From contig JANMDN010000013.1 of assembly GCA_031376285.1 (NCBI GenBank), positions 186,001-250,000 of the forward strand: a stretch of DNA of 64,000 bases, in the 5' to 3' direction. The stretch's first letter is position 1; every line of letters starts with the position of its first letter. Under the pieces are notes generated by a model. It saw nothing but the letters and a program-made list of their open reading frames with translations, did no database searches and had not been told where the DNA came from. The position numbers were made by a program, and so were the translations under genes. This document shows, in pieces, positions 1 through 7,822 of this stretch. Source of the DNA: JANMDN01 sp031376285 (lineage in GTDB: Bacteria > Actinomycetota > Thermoleophilia > Miltoncostaeales > Miltoncostaeaceae).

Positions 1-627
1 TTCAAAGCGATCTCGGTGGCGTTCCTTATCCTCGTCGCGATGATCCTGCGTCCGGGGTATCTGCCCGTGCCGCTCGTGATCGCGATGATCCCGATTGCCG
101 CGCTCCTGATCGCCGGTGCCGGGGACAGCATCTGGAGTCGGCAGCGGAGCGCGTCGGCGGCGCAGCCTGCGCGTGGCGGGGCGATGTCGGGTCTCGGGGC
201 GCCCATCGTCGTGATCGCCGGGGTGCTCCTTGCCGCGACGATGATCCCGACCTGGATCCGCAAGGACCGGGACCGGATGACGACCGACATCGTCGCGCCG
301 ATTACGGACTCGGTGAGCTGGATGACCGCGAACCTTTCGCGGGACGCCAAGCTGCTCGTCGACGACACCATCTGGATCGAGCTCGTGCGAAATGGTTTCG
401 ACCCGAAGAACCTGGTCTGGGACTGGAAGATCGAGCACGATCCGCTGGTGGAGGCGCAGTTCCCCAACGGCTGGAAGGACTTCGACTACCTCGTGAGCAC
501 CGACACGAACCGGCTTCAGCCGCTCGTGAACGCGGAGGCCGCACTCGTGAACTCGACGGTGGTACAGCGCTTCGGCGAGGGCCGCGAGCGTGTCGAGCTC
601 CGGAAGATCGTCGTCCCGACGACCTGA
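1..627 (+). CDS. C-terminal part of a membrane glycosyltransferase-like protein (5' end outside window)
   Basis: The reading frame is open from the first base, so this is the 3' end of a longer gene. Two or three hydrophobic segments occupy roughly the first 85 visible residues. They are followed by a soluble extracytoplasmic tail of about 120 residues. The tail resembles the C-terminus of actinobacterial GT-C (PMT/ArnT-like, family 39) glycosyltransferases, which move sugars from polyprenyl phosphate outside the membrane. In those proteins a tail with a VDDTIW-type motif and an FDYLVSTD-type motif follows the last helices. The catalytic N-terminal loops are not in view, so the enzyme class is inferred from the tail alone. 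A strong hairpin follows the stop codon. Confidence 0.6.
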   Translation, partial: FKAISVAFLILVAMILRPGYLPVPLVIAMIPIAALLIAGAGDSIWSRQRSASAAQPARGGAMSGLGAPIVVIAGVLLAATMIPTWIRKDRDRMTTDIVAPITDSVSWMTANLSRDAKLLVDDTIWIELVRNGFDPKNLVWDWKIEHDPLVEAQFPNGWKDFDYLVSTDTNRLQPLVNAEAALVNSTVVQRFGEGRERVELRKIVVPTT

Positions 628-631
628 TTTA

Positions 632-672
632 TTGAGGAGGGACGGGCGCCTCGCACGCCCGTCCCTCCTCAA
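632..672. terminator. 17-bp perfect hairpin terminator
   Basis: A perfect inverted repeat has arms at 632-648 and 656-672 (TTGAGGAGGGACGGGCG and its complement) around a 7-nt loop. It starts 5 nt after the glycosyltransferase stop and ends 43 nt before the sigma-factor start. There is no clear U-tract. The stem strength and its position between two co-directional genes point to a terminator that insulates the sigma operon. Confidence 0.75.
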
Positions 673-715
673 GGGCATGTAATCACGTTCGGGTTGCCGG
701 AACTATCGTGGGCAT

Positions 716-1240
716 ATGGATGAACCTCGACGGCGCTTCGACGCGCTCTGGCAGGCCCACTACCGTTCGGTCCTCGCCTACGCGCTCCGGCGTGTCCCGC
801 CGGACGTGGCGGCGGACGTTGCGTCCGAGACGTTTCTGAGGGCATGGCGACGCATCGACGAACGGCCGGAAGCACCGAGGCTTTGGCTCTACGGCATCGC
901 TCGCGGCATCGTCGCAAACCAGCGCCGCTCGGGACAGCGCCTCGACGCGCTGCGCGCGCGGATCTCGCGAGAGCCGCAAGTGGTGGAGGAGCCGGTCGAA
1001 GGCGTCGGGAACGGGCCGGCCTGGGAGGCGCTTGAGCGGCTCCCGCCGCGCGAACGAGAGGCGGTCATGTTGGTCGCCTGGGAGGAGCTGAGCGCCGAGG
1101 ACGCCGCGACGGTGGCGGGCTGCAGTCGGGCGACGTTCGCCGTCCGGCTCCACCGGGGACGTCGCCGGATGGAAGAGCACCTGCGACCCGCCGAACCGCT
1201 CGTCGCGCCGATCGTTTCTGAACTTGAGAAGGAGTCGTGA
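716..1240 (+). CDS. ECF-type RNA polymerase sigma factor
   Basis: A 174-residue protein with the two-domain plan of an extracytoplasmic-function sigma factor. Sigma-2 covers about residues 6-70 and contains the ASETFLRAWRR region-2 helix. Sigma-4 covers about residues 100-160, with the EREAVMLVAWEELSAEDAA run and a C-terminal recognition helix. It would direct RNA polymerase to a small regulon. The last base of its stop codon is the first base of the next gene's ATG, so the two are translationally coupled. That is the usual arrangement for a sigma factor and its membrane-bound regulator. Confidence 0.9.
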   Translation: MDEPRRRFDALWQAHYRSVLAYALRRVPPDVAADVASETFLRAWRRIDERPEAPRLWLYGIARGIVANQRRSGQRLDALRARISREPQVVEEPVEGVGNGPAWEALERLPPREREAVMLVAWEELSAEDAATVAGCSRATFAVRLHRGRRRMEEHLRPAEPLVAPIVSELEKES

Positions 1241-2868
1241 TGGCCGACGACCTGGAACGTGTCCGCGCGTTGGCGCCACCCGACCCGGTGCGAGACGCGC
1301 GTCTCGACGAGATCGAACGCCGACCGGCGACGATCGCAGCTCGCAAAGGCATCCTCGGTGCCGGTCGCCGTGGTGGGCGCAGCCTGCTGCGGCGGGCCCG
1401 CCCGTTGCTCCTGAGCGGAGCGATCGCAGGTCTTGCGATCGGCGGAATCGCGTGGTGGGCTGGTACTCGCGACACGACGGGTCCGACCCGGATCGTCCTG
1501 GGGGGCCCCGGACCATCGGCACCCGCGGCTGATCCGAATCAACCGGCCGGTGTGGAGGCGATTGTGAAGGTCTGGCGCGATGGACGACCGTACGACGATC
1601 TCGACGCCGCTGCGGACTTGATCCGGCGCCGGGCAGCGCTGATGAACATCCAGGGCGCGGGGGTCGATGAGTTGCGCGAGACCCGTTCCCTCCGAGTTTT
1701 CGTTCCAGAGGCGACGACGACAGGGCTCTCATCGCGCTTGCTTGGCGAGGCGGGTATTCGCATCGTTGACGTTGCGGACCTGGAGATTGGCGGCGGTCCT
1801 GCCCTTGCGGCTTCGGCCCGAGCTCAGGCGCCAAAGGCACCGGTCGGCGACTGGTTTGTCGACGGCTTCGGCACAGTCTTGGCGGGTGCCCAACCGCCAG
1901 ACATGCCCGGGTTTCGGCGTGTGCGACTTCCCGCTGGCTGGCGGATCTATCGTTCAAAGTCGATTGACCAGGCTCGCCGCCTTGGGGCGTCGAAGATGCG
2001 GTTGGCGAACGTTCTGGTTGGTCCTTCAGACGGCATCCGAGATGAGGAGATCGGCGCTGTCTTCAAGGTGACGAACCCCGCAATGCAGCGAGCCGGCAAG
2101 TCCCAACTACTCATCTTGTTGGAGGAGCCCGCCACGAAGAAGCTTGCCAACCTCTTCGATCGCCAGCGTAAGAGGGCTGCCGAGACGGGAAAGCGGCAGT
2201 TCATCGCAATCGTCGCTGGTCAGGTAGTCCTCGCGGTCAGGCCGACCCCACGAAGCAACGGCCGAGTGACGCTAACAAGCGAACCGCTTCGGAGTGGAGA
2301 GTTCCGCTTCGCTGTGAGTGCCCTCGCGCTAACGGGGGGGTCATCGCTTACGTTCGAAACGGTTTCGGCCAAGACGACCGGACAGACGGCCAATCGTGGT
2401 AGGCCCATTGAGCGCCTTAGCCGGGAATACGGTCGCGGCTTTCGGTCGGGTTCAATCCGCGAACTAGCCCGTGGAAGGACTGAGAACGGTCCATGGCGAG
2501 TCGTTTCCGCACTTGATAACCGGGACCGGGTTCAGATCATGTTCAAGACGTACAGTTCTTTGAGTTCTTACTCGGGAGTTTCCGGGTGCGGTACGGGCAT
2601 CGACAGTCCGCTGCTGGCCGCGTGCACGTTTGGAGGGCCGACGCCGTTGTTGGTCTTGGATGCCATCTTCGCCGTCGGGGCCTCGGTACGAGGGCTCGAT
2701 GTCGCATATGGCAACGGACAACGGCGGCGTTACGCCGTTAGTGGGGGATTCGCCGCAATCTCGACTGTGAAGCCAAAGGCGGTGTCGGTGACCGCGCTCG
2801 ATCGCATGGGCGAGCCACTCGGGAGCATCCTTCTGCCCGCGCCGGACGGCCACTTCACACGGCCATAG
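1240..2868 (+). CDS. Membrane protein coupled to the ECF sigma factor, with SecD-P1-like outer domain (candidate anti-sigma)
   Basis: I chose the ATG at 1240 over the GTG three bases earlier because an AGAAGGAG ribosome site sits 5 nt upstream of it. About 50 basic cytoplasmic residues precede one transmembrane helix (about 52-72). The outer part holds a stretch (about 105-185) resembling the base of the SecD P1 domain (an IRRRAALMNIQG-type helix and a strand ending VFVPEA). A second stretch (about 275-375) resembles the SecD P1 head, with the pattern of an AIV-GQVV strand followed by TSEPLRSGEFRF. The remaining C-terminus (about 400-542) is not recognised. The position suggests an anti-sigma or sensor role. 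No zinc anti-sigma HCC motif is seen. The role is inferred from context; the SecD resemblance is by eye. Confidence 0.6.
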   Translation: MADDLERVRALAPPDPVRDARLDEIERRPATIAARKGILGAGRRGGRSLLRRARPLLLSGAIAGLAIGGIAWWAGTRDTTGPTRIVLGGPGPSAPAADPNQPAGVEAIVKVWRDGRPYDDLDAAADLIRRRAALMNIQGAGVDELRETRSLRVFVPEATTTGLSSRLLGEAGIRIVDVADLEIGGGPALAASARAQAPKAPVGDWFVDGFGTVLAGAQPPDMPGFRRVRLPAGWRIYRSKSIDQARRLGASKMRLANVLVGPSDGIRDEEIGAVFKVTNPAMQRAGKSQLLILLEEPATKKLANLFDRQRKRAAETGKRQFIAIVAGQVVLAVRPTPRSNGRVTLTSEPLRSGEFRFAVSALALTGGSSLTFETVSAKTTGQTANRGRPIERLSREYGRGFRSGSIRELARGRTENGPWRVVSALDNRDRVQIMFKTYSSLSSYSGVSGCGTGIDSPLLAACTFGGPTPLLVLDAIFAVGASVRGLDVAYGNGQRRRYAVSGGFAAISTVKPKAVSVTALDRMGEPLGSILLPAPDGHFTRP

Positions 2869-2872
2869 GTCG

Positions 2873-3292
2873 TCAGGCGACGACGAAGTTCTGGTGTCCG
2901 AGGAAGGCAAGGAGTTGCACGAGGGCGGCAACGGAGGTCAGCAGCATTCCGATCGCGAGTGCGGGTCGGGCGCTGGTCCTCCCTCGAAGGGCGATCAGGA
3001 GTCCGGCGGTCGCGGCGATCGTGACTCCCGCCGCGAGGTAGGCGATCGGGTGCGACGAGGAGTGGCGCTCCCAGTTGGTCAGCGAGCTTGGCGACTCGGT
3101 CGCCGCGGCCGCGACGGCGATGGTCACCGCACCGATGCCCAGGCAGGCGAGCGCGCCGAAGACCAACTTGCGAAGGCGTACGGGCTCGAGCAGACCGCGA
3201 GCGGTGAGCGTCCCGAGGATCGCCCCTCCGACGAGCGCCGCAATCCAGCCCCAGCTCGCGAAGAACACGAGGATGACGCGGACCGCCGTCAC
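2873..3292 (-). CDS. Small four-helix membrane protein, unknown function
   Basis: I place the start at the GTG at 3292, which overlaps the upstream kinase stop in a GTGA coupling. Longer reading upstream would run through the kinase gene in another frame. The resulting protein of about 139 residues has about four hydrophobic segments and short polar loops, and no family I recognise. It shares a transcript with the P-loop kinase-like gene. It ends 4 nt from the convergent sigma-partner gene, so the two 3' ends nearly touch. Confidence 0.55.
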   Translation of the reverse strand: MTAVRVILVFFASWGWIAALVGGAILGTLTARGLLEPVRLRKLVFGALACLGIGAVTIAVAAAATESPSSLTNWERHSSSHPIAYLAAGVTIAATAGLLIALRGRTSARPALAIGMLLTSVAALVQLLAFLGHQNFVVA

Positions 3293-3885
3293 GGTTGGCG
3301 ACCCGGCTCGGTCACCGTGACTTTGCCATCGACGCCACTGATGACGAGGTCGGCGCATTCCTGTGGGCAAGCCTTGCGCATGTACCGCTCCTCCTCGGCC
3401 ATCCAACGCTTCCATTGTGCCCGACTGGCCTCGCCGTCCCGCTCCAACCCGCGGGCGAGGCGCACCGGTTGGGGACACTCGACCCACAGCCGCACGTCGT
3501 ATCGCTCGCGGAGCAGACCGTGGAGCGCACCGACGCCTTCGACGATGAGCATCCGTGCCGGCGGGATTGTCCTCAGTGGTCCGGGTTCAGACGTCTCCCA
3601 GTCAAACGGCCGGTAGCGGACGGTCGCACCTCGTAGGAAGGGCTCGACGACGTCCCCGCGGAGGTGGGACGGGCTCGCCCAACGCCACCAGCCGTCGGAG
3701 GTCAGGGCGCAGAAGTCGTCGACGCACACGACGACGGCGCCCGGAATCTCGCCGGCAAGACGTGCCGCCAGGCTCGATTTACCGGATCCGGCGAGGCCGT
3801 CGATCCCCACGAGCCGTGAGAGGGAGCTGTCGGGACCGGCGACGAAGTCGAGGACCGCGTCGGTCTCGATGACGCCGTCGTCCAT
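3289..3885 (-). CDS. Uridine-kinase-like P-loop phosphotransferase
   Basis: A protein of about 198 residues with Walker A GLAGSGKSS near residues 30-38, a VVVCVDDFC strand matching the Asp-containing lid region of uridine kinases, and a MLIVEGVGAL strand corresponding to Walker B. The C-terminal part is arginine-rich, as in the lid of nucleoside or phosphoribulokinase-type enzymes. Small actinobacterial proteins of this type are usually annotated as uridine kinase, but the substrate is not proven. I chose the ATG at 3885. The longer frame, opening at a TTG near 3987, would read through the hairpin repeat described next. The gene overlaps the downstream membrane-protein gene by 4 nt. Confidence 0.75.
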   Translation of the reverse strand: MDDGVIETDAVLDFVAGPDSSLSRLVGIDGLAGSGKSSLAARLAGEIPGAVVVCVDDFCALTSDGWWRWASPSHLRGDVVEPFLRGATVRYRPFDWETSEPGPLRTIPPARMLIVEGVGALHGLLRERYDVRLWVECPQPVRLARGLERDGEASRAQWKRWMAEEERYMRKACPQECADLVISGVDGKVTVTEPGRQP

Positions 3886-3944
3886 GGCCTGACGGTACAC
3901 GGGACGTGCTCGGCCGCGTCGGAGGTTGACGCCAGCCCGGTGGA

Positions 3945-3994
3945 GAATTTCTTGACTGTCAAAAACACCCCCTTTTTTGACAGTCAAGAAATTC
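3945..3994. repeat. 21-bp perfect inverted repeat with A/T-rich loop edge
   Basis: Arms at 3945-3965 and 3974-3994 are exact complements (GAATTTCTTGACTGTCAAAAA and its reverse complement, here split by an 8-nt loop). This A+T-rich 50 bp stands out in a G+C-rich window and lies between the divergent kinase-like and uvrA genes. It carries TTGACT/TTGACA on both strands. It may be a bidirectional control element, a dispersed repeat or a transposon-end remnant. Confidence 0.7.
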
Positions 3995-4026
3995 GGGCGA
4001 CCGCCGTGCGCAGTGTGGCTGTGGCC

Positions 4027-4084
4027 GTGTCAGGCACCTGCTCTACGCGAGACGATTGCGCAGTGCGGCGGTGGTGCCTGACAC
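4027..4084. repeat. 12-bp inverted repeat GTGTCAGGCACC ... GGTGCCTGACAC
   Basis: Exact arms at 4027-4038 and 4073-4084 flank a 34-nt spacer, 33 bp after the previous inverted repeat and 66 bp before the uvrA start. The spacer contains no gene. The arrangement resembles a palindromic dispersed element or the two ends of a tiny non-coding element. Confidence 0.6.
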
Positions 4085-4150
4085 AACGAGTAGGCGCCGA
4101 GCCGGCGCGATGGCACCGAAGGCGTGCGCAAGACTCGGTAGTCTCTCGGA

Positions 4151-7075
4151 GTGACACCCCCGCGCCGCTCGAACGATGGTCCAGGGGTGATCCAGGTCAC
4201 CGGTGCGCGCGAGCACAACCTGCGCAACGTGTCGGTCACGATTCCCCGTGAGGCCCTCATCACCATCACGGGCCTGTCCGGCAGCGGGAAGTCGAGCCTC
4301 GCGTTCGACACCCTCTACGCCGAGGGTCAACGGCGCTACGTCGAGAGCCTCTCGGCCTACGCACGTCAGTTCCTCGGGCAGATGGACAAGCCCGACGTCG
4401 ACCACATCGACGGCCTCTCCCCGGCGATCTCGATCGACCAGAAGACCACGAGCCGCAACCCGCGCTCGACGGTCGCGACCGTCACCGAGGTCTACGACTA
4501 CCTGCGCCTGCTCTTTGCCCGAGTTGGCGATCCGCATTGCCCCGAATGTGGTCGGCCGATCTCCGGGCAGACCGTCGAGCAGATCGCCGAACAGGTGCTT
4601 CGCCTCCTTCCCGAGGGGGCCAGGTTTCAGGTCCTGGCGCCCTTGGTTCGTGGCCGCAAGGGCGAGCACAAGGATGTCTTCGACCGGATTCGCGCCGACG
4701 GGTTCGTGCGCGTCGCCGTCGATGGCGTCGGCACCACGCTCGACGAGGTACCCGAGCTTGACCGCAAGAAGAACCACACCATCGAGGTGGTCGTCGACCG
4801 TCTGGTGATGAAAGACGACATCCGCCGCCGGCTCGTCGAAGCGGTCGAGGCGGCCGGATCGATGGCCGACGGCCTTGTCAGGATCGAAGAGGTGGGGGAG
4901 GAGGCTCGCTCGTGGACCTTCTCCGAGAAGTTCGCCTGCCCCGAGCACGGCGCGTCGCTCCCGGAGCTTGCGCCACGCATCTTCTCGTTCAACTCGCCCC
5001 ACGGCGCCTGCGATGCCTGCACCGGCCTCGGCTTCACGATGGAGGTCGACCCCGAACTCGTGGTCGCCGCCGACCGGTCGCTCTCAGATGGGGCGGTCCT
5101 CCCGTGGGCCGATCGCACCACGGACTACTACTCGCTCCTGCTTCACGCCGTCGCCGAGCGCTACGGGCTCGATCTGCACACGCCCTGGGCGAACCTCTCA
5201 GAAGACCACCAAACGTTGATCCTCGAGGGGCCGGGACGCAGGGAACGCATGACCCTTGGCCGGCGTCGCAAGCGCGGCTACCCCAACATGACCTGGTTCG
5301 AGGGGGTCATCCCGCAGCTTAAGCGCCAGCACGCCCAGACCGGCTCGGATTCGATCAAGGAGCGCGTCGAGCAGTTCATGTCGCTGCGCCCGTGTGTTGC
5401 GTGCGACGGCGCGCGACTGAAACCCGAGAGCCTCGCCGTCACAGTGGCCGGGATTTCGATCTACGACCTCTGCCGACGGTCGGTGTCCGATGCGCTGGCC
5501 TGGTTCGACGCCCTCAAGCTCAGCGAGACCAAAGCCGTCATCGCCACGCGGATCATCCAGGAGGTCAACGAGCGTCTGCGCTTCCTCGACGAGGTGGGCG
5601 TCGGCTACCTGACCCTCGAACGCGCCGCGGGCACGCTTTCCGGTGGGGAAGCCCAGCGCATTCGCCTCGCGACGCAGATCGGTGCCGGGCTCGTCGGCGT
5701 GCTCTACATCCTCGACGAACCCTCGATCGGTTTGCACCAGCGCGACAACCGCAAGCTGATTGGCACGCTCGAGCGTTTGCGCGACCTTGGGAATACCGTG
5801 ATCGTCGTCGAGCACGACGAAGACATGATGCGGTCGTCTGACCACGTCATCGACATGGGGCCGGGTGCGGGTGAGCACGGTGGGCGGGTCGTCGCCGAGG
5901 GGACGGTTGCCGACATCGAGGCGGCCGCCGGGTCGGTCACCGGCGCGTTCCTCTCGGGGCGGCGGGTCATCCCACTGCCCGAGGCGCGCCGACCCGGTGT
6001 TGGTGAGCTCATCGTGCGCGGGGCCCGCGAGCACAACCTTCAAGGCGTCGACGTCACCTTCCCGGTCGGGGGGCTCACCTGCGTAACGGGTGTGTCGGGG
6101 TCCGGGAAGAGCACGCTCGTCAACGAGATCCTCCTGAAAGCTCTGGCCTCGCGGCTGAACCGCACGCCGCAACGTCCCGGTCGCCACGACGCCATCGAGG
6201 GACTCGAGCATTTCGACAAGGTCATCTCGATCGACCAGTCGCCGATCGGCCGCACCCCACGCTCGAACCCGGCGACCTACACCGGGCTCTTCGACCACAT
6301 CCGCACGCTCTACACCCTCACCCCCGAGGCGCGGGCCCGTGGCTGGACGCCGGGTCGCTTCAGCTTCAACGTCAAGGGCGGGCGCTGCGAGGCATGTCGC
6401 GGCGAGGGCACGATCACGATCGAGATGCACTTCCTGCCCGACGTCTACGTTCCGTGCGAGGTCTGCGGCGGGAAGCGCTACAACAGCGAAACGCTCTCGG
6501 TTCGCTACAAAGGCGCGACGATCCACGACGTCCTCCAGATGAGCGTCGAGGATGCCGTCGAGTTCTTCCAGCCGATCCCACGGATCCACCGACGCCTCCA
6601 AACCCTGGCCGACGTCGGCCTCGGCTACGTCCGCCTCGGGCAGCCGGCGACGACGCTCTCGGGTGGAGAGGCCCAACGGGTGAAGCTCTCCTCAGAACTC
6701 TCGAAGGTTGCGACGGGCAGGACGCTGTACGTCCTCGACGAGCCGACCACCGGACTGCATTTCGCCGATATCGAGCGGCTGCTCGTTGTGCTCCAGCGCC
6801 TCGTCGATGCGGGGAACACGGCGATCGTGATTGAGCACAACCTCGATGTCATCAAGTGCGCCGACTGGCTCGTCGACCTTGGCCCCGAGGGTGGAGCGGG
6901 GGGCGGCCTGGTCATTGCGACCGGCACACCCGAGCACGTGGCGGCAGTCGTTGCGTCGGACACGGGCCGATTCCTCGGCCCCCTTCTCGGCCCCCGGCCC
7001 GTATCGGCTGCAGTGGCTCCTGCGTCGAAACGGCCTCCCCGCCGCGCGAAGGCGACGAAGCAGGCCGTTTCGTAG
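4151..7075 (+). CDS. uvrA: UvrABC excinuclease subunit A
   Basis: Full-length UvrA (974 residues), the damage-recognition ATPase of nucleotide excision repair, which works as a dimer with UvrB in the cytoplasm. The first ABC half has Walker A GLSGSGKSS near residue 43 and the YVESLSAYARQFLGQM insertion. The two central CxxC pairs (CPECG; CDACTG) are present. The second half has GVSGSGKST, the zinc-finger cysteines CEAC...CEVC, both LSGGEAQR signature loops and both LDEPS/LDEPT Walker B strands. The GTG at 4151 gives the usual short N-terminus before VTGAREHNLRN. The last 30 or so residues are a basic low-complexity tail. No LexA-type box was recognised upstream. Confidence 0.98.
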   Translation: MTPPRRSNDGPGVIQVTGAREHNLRNVSVTIPREALITITGLSGSGKSSLAFDTLYAEGQRRYVESLSAYARQFLGQMDKPDVDHIDGLSPAISIDQKTTSRNPRSTVATVTEVYDYLRLLFARVGDPHCPECGRPISGQTVEQIAEQVLRLLPEGARFQVLAPLVRGRKGEHKDVFDRIRADGFVRVAVDGVGTTLDEVPELDRKKNHTIEVVVDRLVMKDDIRRRLVEAVEAAGSMADGLVRIEEVGEEARSWTFSEKFACPEHGASLPELAPRIFSFNSPHGACDACTGLGFTMEVDPELVVAADRSLSDGAVLPWADRTTDYYSLLLHAVAERYGLDLHTPWANLSEDHQTLILEGPGRRERMTLGRRRKRGYPNMTWFEGVIPQLKRQHAQTGSDSIKERVEQFMSLRPCVACDGARLKPESLAVTVAGISIYDLCRRSVSDALAWFDALKLSETKAVIATRIIQEVNERLRFLDEVGVGYLTLERAAGTLSGGEAQRIRLATQIGAGLVGVLYILDEPSIGLHQRDNRKLIGTLERLRDLGNTVIVVEHDEDMMRSSDHVIDMGPGAGEHGGRVVAEGTVADIEAAAGSVTGAFLSGRRVIPLPEARRPGVGELIVRGAREHNLQGVDVTFPVGGLTCVTGVSGSGKSTLVNEILLKALASRLNRTPQRPGRHDAIEGLEHFDKVISIDQSPIGRTPRSNPATYTGLFDHIRTLYTLTPEARARGWTPGRFSFNVKGGRCEACRGEGTITIEMHFLPDVYVPCEVCGGKRYNSETLSVRYKGATIHDVLQMSVEDAVEFFQPIPRIHRRLQTLADVGLGYVRLGQPATTLSGGEAQRVKLSSELSKVATGRTLYVLDEPTTGLHFADIERLLVVLQRLVDAGNTAIVIEHNLDVIKCADWLVDLGPEGGAGGGLVIATGTPEHVAAVVASDTGRFLGPLLGPRPVSAAVAPASKRPPRRAKATKQAVS

Positions 7076-7183
7076 CCGCTAATTCTTGCGCTTCGGCTTT
7101 TGCCGGGGTGTCGCTGATGGTGCGCTGGGCGAGCGTTTGGCTGGGGTCGCCCGAGAACGTTCCCTACATCGCCATGCGCGAAG

Positions 7184-7212
7184 GGCGGTGGCGGCCGCGA
7201 GCCGCCACCGCC
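7184..7212. terminator. Convergent hairpin between uvrA and the YidB-like gene
   Basis: Perfect 12-bp stem GGCGGTGGCGGC at 7184-7195, its complement at 7201-7212, and a 5-nt loop. It sits between two converging genes and could serve both directions. Confidence 0.65.
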
Positions 7213-7221
7213 AAATTCCGT

Positions 7222-7680
7222 CTACTGACCGATGTACTTCCCGAGCTTGCCGAGGATGCCCTCGAGGCCGGCGTCGTTCGGAACGGCGGCGTCGGGGGTC
7301 ACGTGGTCGACGAGCCGCGGGAGGCCCTTCGAGAGCCGCTTGCGAATCTCGTCAACCGAGAGGCCCGTCTGTTTCGAAAGCTCTTGGAGCTGATCGGCGC
7401 CCAGGCCCTGCTCAACCTCGTCCGGGGTGAGGTTCTCGTTCGGTCCCTTCCGGACCCAGGAGTCGGCCTTGTGACCAAGGCCCGCTCCGCGGAACTTGTC
7501 GAGAAGGTCGCCGAGGCCGCCTCCCCCGAGACCACCTTGGGTGCCGCCGCCCCCCCCAGTGCCGCCGCGCTTACGCAGCATGCCCATGAGCGCGCCGAGG
7601 AGCGGCCCACCGAGCATGCCCGCGAGAACACCGCCGCGCCGGCCGAGGAGCAAACTAAAGAGGAGCTGAATCAGGCGCAT
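7222..7680 (-). CDS. YidB-like (DUF937) protein
   Basis: A protein of about 152 residues. A hydrophobic N-terminus (MRLIQLLFSLLLGRR) and a glycine-rich segment precede a C-terminal helical domain. That domain has the LTPDEVEQGLGADQLQELS pattern followed by LSVDEIRKRLSKGLPRLVD, as in the YidB/DUF937 family (E. coli YidB, unknown function). I chose the ATG at 7680 because AAGGA lies 7 nt upstream; the longer frame adds an unconvincing N-terminus. The function is not known in the family. Confidence 0.75.
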   Translation of the reverse strand: MRLIQLLFSLLLGRRGGVLAGMLGGPLLGALMGMLRKRGGTGGGGGTQGGLGGGGLGDLLDKFRGAGLGHKADSWVRKGPNENLTPDEVEQGLGADQLQELSKQTGLSVDEIRKRLSKGLPRLVDHVTPDAAVPNDAGLEGILGKLGKYIGQ

Positions 7681-7822
7681 CACAACGTCCTTGTGTCGAT
7701 TCACCGCCGGGACCCACGCCCCGGCATTCATACCGGAACCCTATCCCTACCGGTCCCGGAAGACGGCTCGCGAGCCGAGGCGCCACCGAGGTAGCCTCCC
7801 GTCGACCTGAAAGGACACCACC

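Noticed and set aside
5198..6676. Minus-strand frame of about 492 codons inside uvrA
   Set aside because: uvrA is complete and unmistakable on the plus strand.
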